Of a stretch of 6,316 nucleotides of DNA, positions 1 to 5,236 are shown piece after piece. How positions within the stretch are numbered: the stretch's first letter is position 1; each line of letters starts with the position of its first letter. A program made the position numbers and the translations under genes. The DNA is taken from the NCBI GenBank assembly GCA_002298885.1, contig DBMK01000256.1, positions 1 through 6,316 on the forward strand. Reading direction: 5' to 3'. Source of the DNA: Anaerolineaceae bacterium UBA700 (GTDB lineage Bacteria > Chloroflexota > Anaerolineae > Anaerolineales > Anaerolineaceae). The notes below the pieces were generated by a model. The model was not told the DNA's origin. It saw only the letters and a list, made by a program, of their open reading frames with translations, and ran no database searches.

Positions 1-159
1 GGCCGGGGGTGAGGTCAGGTTTTGAATCCTGGAATGTAGGTTACCCGATTAATTTGTTAAAATCATAAGCAGGCTTAGATCGAATAAATAACTTGCCAGT
101 CGACTTCAACCGACTTGTGTTTTTTTTCTAGCCTGGGGATTCATCCCCAGGCGGGCGAG
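1..159 (+). repeat. Mosaic intergenic repeat, copy A
   Basis: This noncoding stretch begins with GGCCGGGGGTGAGG (1-14). After a 27-nt variable spacer comes an AT-rich block (42-70: TACCCG..TTAA..TTGTTAAAATCATAAGC), then a CGAATAA...CTTGCCAGTCG module (80-106), then CGACTTGTG (111-119), a run of eight T, and CTAGCCTGGGGATTCATCCC (128-147) ending near GGCGAG (154-159). The same blocks recur in reverse orientation at 2583-2700 and, for the first part, in direct orientation at 2799-2892. The first base of the window already lies in the conserved block, so the repeat probably starts further upstream. Seen directly: the shared blocks and their order. Inferred: a dispersed, non-coding, MITE-like or REP-like family. 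No transposase is present. Confidence 0.75.
131..152. repeat. Perfect 10-bp stem-loop within copy A
   Basis: GCCTGGGGAT (131-140) and its exact reverse complement ATCCCCAGGC (143-152) are separated by only TC. The same structure with one mismatch occurs at 2593-2614. It lies 29 nt beyond the stop codon of the minus-strand operon, so it may cap or stabilise that transcript. In the operon's direction the stem is followed by A residues rather than T residues, so it is not a classical intrinsic terminator for it. Confidence 0.7.
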
Positions 160-180
160 ATCCGTGATTCTCGGCGATTA

Positions 181-1059
181 CTACCGCCTATTCCTCCGGG
201 CTGTTTCCATGCGGGCGTAGAGCAAAACCAGCAAGACCACCAGGCCGGCCAGCCCGCCGACAAAAAGCCAGGTCACGGGGTTGGCGGGCTGGAAATCTCC
301 CCAGGCCCGGGCCGCGGCGACCAGGATCATCAGGATCGAGAAGCATTGGGCCTCGAGGATGATGCGGGCTGCGCTCCACCTGGGCTCAAAGGCGATCCCC
401 AACCCTACGATCCCCGGCAGGGCAAACATGGCGCCCAGCACGCGGGCGGTCAACGGCGTGAGCGTCCAGGGCCAGGTCTGGATCATCATTTGCGGGGACA
501 AGAACAGCAGAAGGCTCACCAGCAAGGTTGCCGCCCCTACCATACCGATGAGAATCCGCGCGGTGAGCGGAATGAGGATATCCCCCGGTTCAGCGCGGTG
601 GTTATCGTGAGCCCGGTTCGCCAGCCAAACGAGAATGACCAGGAAGGGGGTGGTGAAATAAAGGGCCGTCCAGGTGAAAAAAGAAATATGGCTGTGGTTG
701 AAGCGGTCCCAGTGCAGAATCGTGGCAATGCCCAGCAGGGAGGCAAACGCAGTGACCGGCAGGAAGCCGGCCTTAATCGTGTGCCAGCGGCGCGCCGTGG
801 CAACGCGAGCGAAGAAGTAGATGCCGCCCATATAGGCAGCCGCCAGCATCATCGGCGTCATGGAGGGCTTGATCGTCCAGGCGAAGGTCTGGTCGGTGTT
901 GTTTGGCCAGATATACAGGAGGGCGGAAGCGACGACCAGGAAGGGAATGATGATCAGGGCCAGCCAACGAGTTACGGGAAGGACGGCATCGTCCTGGGCG
1001 CTGGCTGCGCCAGGCCGCTTAATCTCGTCCATGTTTGATGGAATCGTTCTATTGGCCAT
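181..1059 (-). CDS. Eight-helix membrane protein with internal duplication, function unknown
   Basis: This is an integral membrane protein of 292 residues that I do not recognise as a named family. The ATG at 1059 is chosen because AAGGAG (1073-1068 on the minus strand) lies 8 nt upstream of it. A TTG at 1065 would add two residues but sits only 2 nt from that site. A polar N-terminus of about 30 residues is followed by about eight hydrophobic segments (roughly 33-51, 66-86, 99-115, 126-147, 166-187, 201-223, 230-250, 262-282) and an arginine-rich tail (ARRNRR) that is likely cytoplasmic. The halves look duplicated: P52...FAWTIKP with a later RRW, and P189...WPWTLTP with a later PRW, are offset by 136-137 residues. 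No catalytic motif, signal peptide or cofactor site is evident. It is the second gene of an operon, 52 nt after the flavoenzyme, so it may anchor or serve that enzyme. This role is inference. Confidence 0.85.
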   Translation of the reverse strand: MANRTIPSNMDEIKRPGAASAQDDAVLPVTRWLALIIIPFLVVASALLYIWPNNTDQTFAWTIKPSMTPMMLAAAYMGGIYFFARVATARRWHTIKAGFLPVTAFASLLGIATILHWDRFNHSHISFFTWTALYFTTPFLVILVWLANRAHDNHRAEPGDILIPLTARILIGMVGAATLLVSLLLFLSPQMMIQTWPWTLTPLTARVLGAMFALPGIVGLGIAFEPRWSAARIILEAQCFSILMILVAAARAWGDFQPANPVTWLFVGGLAGLVVLLVLLYARMETARRNRR

Positions 1060-1067
1060 TGGCAATT

Positions 1068-1073
1068 CTCCTT
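1068..1073 (-). promoter_or_regulatory. Ribosome binding site deciding the membrane-protein start
   Basis: AAGGAG on the minus strand is a near-perfect Shine-Dalgarno sequence. Its spacing is 8 nt to ATG at 1059 but only 2 nt to TTG at 1065, which favours the ATG. Confidence 0.7.
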
Positions 1074-1111
1074 ATAAAAAGAGTGAACGAAAACCCTCGC
1101 CAGGAACGCAC

Positions 1112-2464
1112 TTATCTCTTGACGCTTCCGAACAGCACCCGCAGGAGGATGTTGGGGCGGAAAAGGCTGGCCGGCGGCTCGATCAGGTTGGTCACTTTCT
1201 GAAAAGCAAGATTCAGGCTGGAATCCTGGCGGCCCACTTCCAGCAACCGGGTCAGGTACAGGCCCACCAGTCGCCCGGAGGGGGCTCGTTTGCCCTCCAC
1301 CTGGGGATAGGCCAGGTCGCCGCCGGCGGCGATGGTCCAGGGCGCATCGAGCAGGCGGCTGGCCCGGTTGAAGAAGCGTCGGGCAATGCCTGGCAGGCCA
1401 GCCCGCAGGCAATCATCCAACAGGGCGGCCTCGCTGGAGGCAGTGGTCATGCCCTGCCCATAGATCGGGTTGAAACTGCACACGGCATCCCCGCACACCA
1501 GGTAGCCTTCCGGAAAGCGGCTGAGCTTTTCAAAATGGCGGCGCTGGCTGGCGGGATATTTGTACTGGCTGGCTTCCCCCAGCGGCTCGGCCGTCTTCAT
1601 GGCTTCGTAACAGTCCGGCGCCTCCAGGCTGCGGGCGTATTCGAGATACCCATCCATATCCGTTGGGGCGGCATCGCCCAGGTAACCCGCCAGGGTGGCA
1701 AGCCAGCGATCGCCTTCTACGGCCAGCATGGTCCCGCCGCGCATATTCTTCAGGGTGGGTAAAATCACGATCGGGCTGTGGCCCCCGGCGTCTCCGGGCC
1801 GGCGGCGGAACACGCGGGTGGTATAGCACAGGTTCACCTTGATATGCTCTTCTTCCGGCCGGGCGAACCCCAGGCCCTCCAGCCAGGCCAGGCAGCGCGA
1901 GCCGCGCCCGCCGGCATCCACCACCAGGTCCGCCTTGAGCGACGTCTCCACCGGCGCCGGGCCGGAGCGGTCCTCCACCTTCACGCCGGTAACCCGCACC
2001 TCCGCGCCCGGGCCGGCTGGCGCCGTGAGCAGCTCCAGCGCATCGTGATTCTCCAGCAGGGTAACATTGGGCATGGCGCGCAGCCGCCGGGCGATGACGC
2101 CCTCGAGCATCGGCCGGCTGGCCTGCACCGAGACCAACCCAGAATGGAAGTTGCGCGTGTAGGCCCCGTTGGAAAACACGCGCACCGTCTCGGACAGATC
2201 GCCCACCATGGCCCCCGCGGATTCCAGCTCGTGGGTCAGCCCCGGAAAGAAGCCCTCCAGCACGTCGCGTCCGTGGGCCAGCAGAACGTGGGCGTGGCGT
2301 CCCTGCGGCACCCCCTTGCGCGGCTCGCCTGGGGGCGGCAAGGCGTCGCGCTCAATGATCGTCACCTGGGAAAAATGGTTCGCCAATGCCCGGGCGGCCA
2401 TCAGCCCGCTGATGCTGGCGCCAATCACGATCGCTTTCTCCATTCGGGAAGGCCGGCTTTCCAT
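1112..2464 (-). CDS. FAD-dependent monooxygenase/epoxidase-like oxidoreductase
   Basis: This 450-residue flavoprotein is predicted to hydroxylate or epoxidise an organic substrate. It has the three FAD signatures of the UbiH/p-hydroxybenzoate hydroxylase fold: an N-terminal Rossmann motif (AIVIGASISGLMAARAL, 11-27) with a ribose-binding acidic residue (E38), DAGGRGSR (183-190), and GDAVCSFNPIYGQGM (325-339). The middle Gly of GxGxxG is Ser17, a variant seen in this superfamily. GVPQGRHAHVL (51-61) resembles, from memory, the polyether epoxidases MonCI and LasC and their uncharacterised relatives. The substrate cannot be read from sequence. No signal peptide is seen, so it is probably cytoplasmic or membrane-associated. 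The start at 2464 has AAGGGG about 10 nt upstream. The alternative ATG at 2443 (codon 8) lacks such a site. It is the first gene of an operon with the membrane protein and has an extended -10 promoter near 2530. It could instead be a dehydrogenase, halogenase-like enzyme or prenyl reductase of the same fold. Confidence 0.9.
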   Translation of the reverse strand: MESRPSRMEKAIVIGASISGLMAARALANHFSQVTIIERDALPPPGEPRKGVPQGRHAHVLLAHGRDVLEGFFPGLTHELESAGAMVGDLSETVRVFSNGAYTRNFHSGLVSVQASRPMLEGVIARRLRAMPNVTLLENHDALELLTAPAGPGAEVRVTGVKVEDRSGPAPVETSLKADLVVDAGGRGSRCLAWLEGLGFARPEEEHIKVNLCYTTRVFRRRPGDAGGHSPIVILPTLKNMRGGTMLAVEGDRWLATLAGYLGDAAPTDMDGYLEYARSLEAPDCYEAMKTAEPLGEASQYKYPASQRRHFEKLSRFPEGYLVCGDAVCSFNPIYGQGMTTASSEAALLDDCLRAGLPGIARRFFNRASRLLDAPWTIAAGGDLAYPQVEGKRAPSGRLVGLYLTRLLEVGRQDSSLNLAFQKVTNLIEPPASLFRPNILLRVLFGSVKR

Positions 2465-2497
2465 AAGTCATTATCCCCTTGTAAAATTCCTGACAAC

Positions 2498-2507
2498 CGT
2501 TCGAACG
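2498..2507. promoter_or_regulatory. Candidate operator palindrome
   Basis: CGTTCGAACG is a perfect 10-bp palindrome, flanked by CAAC (2494-2497) and an overlapping GTTG (2507-2510). It lies between the predicted transcription start (near 2519) and the flavoenzyme start codon, about +13 to +22, a position suited to repressor binding. No regulator gene lies in the window, so the assignment is inference. Confidence 0.35.
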
Positions 2508-2525
2508 TTGATAAATGGACGATTA

Positions 2526-2534
2526 ACTATACCA
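2526..2534 (-). promoter_or_regulatory. Extended -10 promoter of the flavoenzyme operon
   Basis: The minus strand reads TGGTATAGT, an extended -10 (TGn plus TATAGT, 5 of 6 to TATAAT), inside an AT-rich island (2520-2580). No good -35 is seen at 17 bp, which fits an extended -10 promoter. The predicted start near 2519 gives a leader of about 55 nt. Just upstream, TTGATC is repeated directly at 2550-2555 and 2559-2564, a possible activator or repressor site. Confidence 0.4.
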
Positions 2535-2582
2535 TAATATATAAGTAAATTGATCTGATTGATCTATATTTTGTTTCGCAGG

Positions 2583-2700
2583 CTCGCCGGCCGCCTGGGG
2601 ATGAATCCCAAGGCTAGAAAATCACAAGTCGGCTGATGGTTTTTGAAAACTTAAAAGGATAATCAGAGTCTAGATGGGCCTACTAGCCTCACCCCCGGCC
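2583..2700 (-). repeat. Mosaic intergenic repeat, copy B (inverted relative to A)
   Basis: Read on the minus strand from 2700, this copy has GGCCGGGGGTGAGG (2700-2687), a variable spacer, an AT-rich block ending in TTTTCAAAAACCATCAGC, CGACTTGTG (2631-2623), ATTTT, CTAGCCTTGGGATTCATCCC and a GGCGAG end (2588-2583). The order matches copy A, but B lacks about 40 nt present in A between the CATAAGC-like block and CGACTTGTG. A and B therefore face each other across the two-gene minus-strand operon. Confidence 0.75.
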
Positions 2701-2812
2701 CCTCTCCCAGAACGGTGAAGCACGTTCTGGGAGAGGGGAGAATACCAAATTCAGTGCATTTCTCGCCTCTCCTGAGAATGGTTTTTTTTCAGGAGAGGGG
2801 CCGGGGGTGAGG
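2687..2812. repeat. Palindromic CCTCACCCCCGGCC element with two inner hairpins
   Basis: The outer arms CCTCACCCCCGGCCCCTCTCC (from 2687) and GGAGAGGGGCCGGGGGTGAGG (to 2812) are exact reverse complements. Inside is a perfect 16-bp hairpin, CCCCTCTCCCAGAACG (2699-2714) pairing with 2723-2738 around an 8-nt loop. A second 10-bp stem, CCTCTCCTGA (2766-2775), pairs with 2789-2798. From memory, strings of this kind are highly repeated in Chloroflexota and some other genomes with large intergenic repeat loads. The element can also form one long cruciform. Confidence 0.75.
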
Positions 2813-2892
2813 CTCTGGTTGATCGCAAGGTAATTACATTACCCGTTTAAGTTGTCAAAAACCATAAGCCGACTGGCAAGACAGTTATTCGG
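2799..2892 (+). repeat. Mosaic intergenic repeat, copy C (direct relative to A)
   Basis: GGCCGGGGGTGAGG (2799-2812) is followed after 27 nt by TACCCGTTTAAGTTGTCAAA (2840-2859) and ACCATAAGCC (2861-2870). The 27-nt spacing between the two conserved blocks equals that in copy A, though the spacer sequence differs. The copy then runs into AAGCCGACTGGCAAG...GTTATTCGG (2866-2892), which matches the reverse complement of 80-106 in copy A at 22 of 27 positions. With copy B it makes a larger imperfect inverted repeat centred near 2750. Confidence 0.65.
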
Positions 2893-2925
2893 CCTGCGTC
2901 TGCTAAAGCGGGCGTGAGTTCGGAT

Positions 2926-2984
2926 GGTGGGTTTCGCTTGATCTGTTGAAGATAAGTATTTATTATGGCATCGCTCAACCCACC
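2926..2984. repeat. Degenerate GGTGGGTT/AACCCACC inverted repeat
   Basis: GGTGGGTT (2926-2933) pairs exactly with AACCCACC (2977-2984), and the flanks read TTCGC and GCTC...CTACGC. The arms resemble the widely dispersed GTAGGGTGGGTT...AACCCACC bacterial repeats known to me, but 43 nt of AT-rich sequence separate them. This looks like a decayed or interrupted copy. Confidence in the inverted arms is high, and in the family identity moderate. Confidence 0.5.
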
Positions 2985-3012
2985 CTACGCGATTTATCCT
3001 GATGACTAATGG

Positions 3013-3074
3013 CTTACCCCCTCCCAACCTCCTATTTTCAAAAAACGAAAATGGGGGGGTTGGGAGGGGGTAAG
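3013..3074. repeat. 62-nt hairpin with G-quadruplex motif
   Basis: CTTACCCCCTCCCAACC (3013-3029) and the matching right arm (to 3074) form a long imperfect hairpin with a 7-nt A-rich loop (3040-3046). Two to three mismatched or bulged positions lie near the middle. The right arm holds four runs of at least three G with loops of 1, 2 and 1 nt (3053-3070), which fits a G-quadruplex. It lies just upstream of the candidate promoter of the exporter gene. No T-run follows on either strand, so it is not an intrinsic terminator. Confidence 0.65.
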
Positions 3075-3083
3075 GTTTCTGAT

Positions 3084-3112
3084 TTGCATTTGCCCCTCAA
3101 CGGGCGTATACT
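3084..3112 (+). promoter_or_regulatory. Candidate promoter of the ABC exporter gene
   Basis: TTGCAT (3084-3089) and TATACT (3107-3112, 5 of 6 to TATAAT) are separated by 17 bp. Transcription would begin near 3119, giving a leader of about 70 nt that includes the pyrimidine tract. A second TATACT at 3153-3158 has only a weak upstream partner (TTACCT, 3129-3134) and is a less likely alternative. Confidence 0.4.
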
Positions 3113-3127
3113 CCTTATTCCAAATAG

Positions 3128-3181
3128 CTTACCTACTTTCTTCTCTCTATTCTATACTCTCTTTCTCTAATCTTTTCTCTC
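3128..3181 (+). other. G-free pyrimidine tract in exporter leader
   Basis: These 54 nt contain no G and only seven A on the plus strand; the rest is C and T. The tract ends directly before GAGG (3182-3185), the likely ribosome binding site, 5 nt upstream of the ATG at 3191. It could form an unstructured leader that keeps the site accessible, or reflect strand-biased repeat decay. Confidence 0.6.
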
Positions 3182-3190
3182 GAGGCTTCA

Positions 3191-5125
3191 ATGGGTTTTC
3201 ATGGCGGTTGGATGAGTTTCATGAGTTCGAGCGAGCAAAAGCCGAAGGTGACCTGGGGGTTGCTGCGGCGGGTGATGACCTACGCCAACCCGTACCGCTG
3301 GGCCATCCTGGGCATGCTGCTGCTGATCCTGGCGGACACCGGAATGACCCTGCTCATGCCGCTGGTGGTGCGCGACCTGATCGACCACACCATTCCCTCC
3401 GGCGACGTGAACCGGCTGGTGCTGCTGGCGCTGGCCCTGCTGCTCATCCCGGGGCTGCGCGGCGGCATCTCGGTGGTGCAGCGGCGCTTGAACTCGCGCG
3501 TGGGCGAGGGCGTGATTTACGACCTGCGCGTGGCGCTGTATTCGCGCCTGCAGCGTATGTCGCTGCGCTTCTTCACCAACACCCGCGTCGGCGAGCTGAT
3601 GAGCCGCATGAACAACGATGTGGTCGGGGCCCAAAACGCCATCAGCAACACGGTGGTCAGCATCATTACCAACATCGTTGAGGCGGCGGCGCTGATGGCG
3701 GTGATGCTTTCGCTGGAGTGGCGCCTGACCCTGGTGAGCATCATCATCCTTCCGCTGTTCGTGCTGGCGGCGCGCCGCCTGGGCTTCCAACTGCGCGACC
3801 TAGCGCGCCAGCAGATGGACGCCAACGCCTCCATGAACGCCATGATGCACGAGACGCTCAACATCGGCGGGGCGTTGCTGGTCAAGCTCTTTGGGCGGAG
3901 CCAGACCGAGGTGGGCCGCTTTGGCGAGCGGGCGGCCCAGGTGCGCGACCTGGGCATCCGGCGGGCCGTGGTGGGCACGGCTTTCTTCGTCATCATCGGC
4001 GGGCTGAGCGCCGCCGGCACGGCCCTGATCTACGGGCTGGGCGGCTATTTCGTGATGGAGAAAGCCTTCACCATCGGCACCATCGTGGCCTTCGGCTCGT
4101 ATCTGGCCAGCCTGTACGGCGCCCTGCAGAACCTGACCACCGCCCCGGTCGATTTTGCCACATCGGTGGTCAGCTTCGAGCGCGTGTTTGAGATCATCGA
4201 CCTGCCGGTGGATATCCCCGAGCAGCCGCAGCCGCTGGTGTTGAAGGATACCAAAGGCGAGCTGACCTTCGAGGGCGTGGACTTTCGCTACGAGATCGAC
4301 GAGAGCCGCCTGTTGAGCGAAGTGCGCCGCTACGGGCAGATGGACAACGTGAAGACCGTGCTTTCCGGCGCCAAGACCGACGGAGACGAGGAAGAGAGCC
4401 TGGCCCCGGTGCATTCGCAGGCCCGCGAGACGGCCCTGGTGGGCATCGATTTCCAGGCTAAGGCCGGGCAGCTAGTGGCACTGGTGGGGCCCTCCGGAGC
4501 CGGCAAGACCACCATCACCTACCTCATCCCGCGCCTGTACGACCCGACCAAGGGACGCATCCTGCTGGACGGGCACGACCTGCGCGATGTGACCCTTGAT
4601 TCACTCAGCGCCCAGATCGGCATGGTGACCCAGGAGACCTACCTGTTCCACGACACCATCCGCACCAACCTGCTCTACGCCCGCCTGGACGCCACTCAGG
4701 CCGAGCTGGAGGAGGCCTGCCGGGCCGCCAACATCCACGATTTCATCATGGACCTGCCGCAGCGCTACGAGACGGTGGTGGGCGAACGGGGCTATCGCCT
4801 GAGCGGTGGTGAAAAACAGCGCATCGCCCTGGCCCGGGTGATCCTCAAGGACCCGCGCCTGCTGGTGCTGGACGAAGCCACCAGCAGCCTGGACAGCGAG
4901 TCGGAGATGCTCATCCAGGATGCGCTCAAGCGGGTGATGGCCGGGCGCACCAGCATCGTGATCGCCCACCGCCTGAGCACCATCCTGGCGGCCGACCTGA
5001 TCCTGGTGCTGGACCGCGGCCGCATCGTGGAGCGCGGCACGCACGGGCAGCTATTGGCCCAGGGCGGGGTGTACGCCCACCTGTACGAAACCCAATTCAG
5101 CCGGGGCATGGCCGAATCGACCTAA
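3191..5125 (+). CDS. ABC exporter half-transporter (fused membrane and ATPase domains)
   Basis: This 644-residue protein has the type-1 exporter layout (MsbA/LmrA/MdlB-like): six membrane helices (about 36-60, 73-95, 150-172, 176-195, 255-280, 288-310), then an ATPase domain. The ATPase motifs are complete: A-loop Tyr367, Walker A GPSGAGKT (433-440), Q-loop Gln481, signature LSGGEKQR (537-544), Walker B LLVLD (557-561) with catalytic Glu562, D-loop SSLD (565-568) and H-loop His593. It should work as a homodimer, or with a partner encoded elsewhere, exporting lipids, drugs or peptides. The substrate is unknown. Between Tyr367 and the strand starting near Ala415 lie about 46 residues, many acidic (DGDEEES), where most relatives have fewer than ten. 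The start at 3191 has GAGG 5 nt upstream. In-frame ATGs at 3212 and 3221 are possible alternatives. It is followed by hairpins and a terminator, so it is probably monocistronic. Confidence 0.95.
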   Translation: MGFHGGWMSFMSSSEQKPKVTWGLLRRVMTYANPYRWAILGMLLLILADTGMTLLMPLVVRDLIDHTIPSGDVNRLVLLALALLLIPGLRGGISVVQRRLNSRVGEGVIYDLRVALYSRLQRMSLRFFTNTRVGELMSRMNNDVVGAQNAISNTVVSIITNIVEAAALMAVMLSLEWRLTLVSIIILPLFVLAARRLGFQLRDLARQQMDANASMNAMMHETLNIGGALLVKLFGRSQTEVGRFGERAAQVRDLGIRRAVVGTAFFVIIGGLSAAGTALIYGLGGYFVMEKAFTIGTIVAFGSYLASLYGALQNLTTAPVDFATSVVSFERVFEIIDLPVDIPEQPQPLVLKDTKGELTFEGVDFRYEIDESRLLSEVRRYGQMDNVKTVLSGAKTDGDEEESLAPVHSQARETALVGIDFQAKAGQLVALVGPSGAGKTTITYLIPRLYDPTKGRILLDGHDLRDVTLDSLSAQIGMVTQETYLFHDTIRTNLLYARLDATQAELEEACRAANIHDFIMDLPQRYETVVGERGYRLSGGEKQRIALARVILKDPRLLVLDEATSSLDSESEMLIQDALKRVMAGRTSIVIAHRLSTILAADLILVLDRGRIVERGTHGQLLAQGGVYAHLYETQFSRGMAEST

Positions 5126-5133
5126 CCCCCCTG

Positions 5134-5157
5134 CCCCCTTCCCTGAAAGGAAGGGGG
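5134..5157. repeat. GC-rich hairpin after the exporter gene
   Basis: CCCCCTTCC (5134-5142) pairs exactly with GGAAGGGGG (5149-5157) around a 6-nt loop, 8 nt after the exporter stop codon. No T-run follows. Similar CCCCCTTCCC...GGGAAGGGGG hairpins are, from memory, common dispersed intergenic repeats. It may protect the 3' end of the message. Confidence 0.6.
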
Positions 5158-5175
5158 AGCATCAATTATTTCGAG

Positions 5176-5208
5176 GTTTTTGGCGGATATATCCGCCAAA
5201 AACTTTTT
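5176..5208 (+). terminator. Intrinsic terminator with perfect 28-nt palindrome
   Basis: GTTTTTGGCGGATA (5176-5189) is followed at once by its exact reverse complement (5190-5203) and then TTTTT (5204-5208). The GC-rich core GGCGGATATATCCGCC with a T-run on the 3' side is a good Rho-independent terminator for the exporter gene. A-T pairs at the stem base (TTTTT/AAAAA) mean it could also act in the opposite direction. Confidence 0.6.
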
Positions 5209-5221
5209 AAAAACGCGTTTA

Positions 5222-5230
5222 TGGTTTAAT
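5222..5230 (+). promoter_or_regulatory. Extended -10 promoter of the CrtC/AttH-like gene
   Basis: TGGTTTAAT is an extended -10 (TGn plus TTTAAT, 5 of 6 to TATAAT), located right after the terminator hairpin. Seven nt downstream is position 5237, the A of the start codon, so the transcript would be leaderless or nearly so. No convincing -35 is seen. Confidence 0.4.
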
Positions 5231-5236
5231 TAAGGC

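Noticed and set aside
131..152. Stem-loop as intrinsic terminator of the minus-strand operon
   Set aside because: In the operon's direction the stem is followed by a run of A, not T. The T-run lies on the wrong side.
115..1038. Long plus-strand open frame of 307 codons opposite the membrane protein
   Set aside because: Its translation is rich in G, Q, P, R, H and D with no hydrophobic core or motif. The opposite strand has an ideal ribosome binding site and coherent membrane helices.
860..2548. Plus-strand open frames opposite the flavoenzyme (860-1762 and 1778-2548)
   Set aside because: They are antisense to clear FAD-binding motifs and have low-complexity composition typical of GC-rich shadow frames.
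1..2892. Insertion sequence with transposase
   Set aside because: The repeat copies look like mobile-element ends, but no open frame in the window resembles a transposase. The enclosed genes are a flavoenzyme and a membrane protein.
2839..3027. 62-codon minus-strand open frame in the intergenic region
   Set aside because: It runs through copy C and the GGTGGGTT inverted repeat. Its peptide (for example NRVGWVERC) is the usual conceptual translation of such repeats, not a gene.
2583..3074. CRISPR array
   Set aside because: The repeats differ in length, orientation and spacing, and no regular direct repeat with unique spacers is present.
3212..3223. Alternative ATG starts of the exporter at 3212 and 3221
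   Set aside because: The ATG at 3191 has GAGG at 5 nt, while the later codons have poorer upstream sites. They cannot be fully excluded because the first ten residues are not conserved family sequence.
3188..5109. Several minus-strand open frames opposite the ABC exporter
   Set aside because: They are rich in H, Q, A and R or otherwise lack motifs, and are antisense to a complete exporter with all ATPase motifs.
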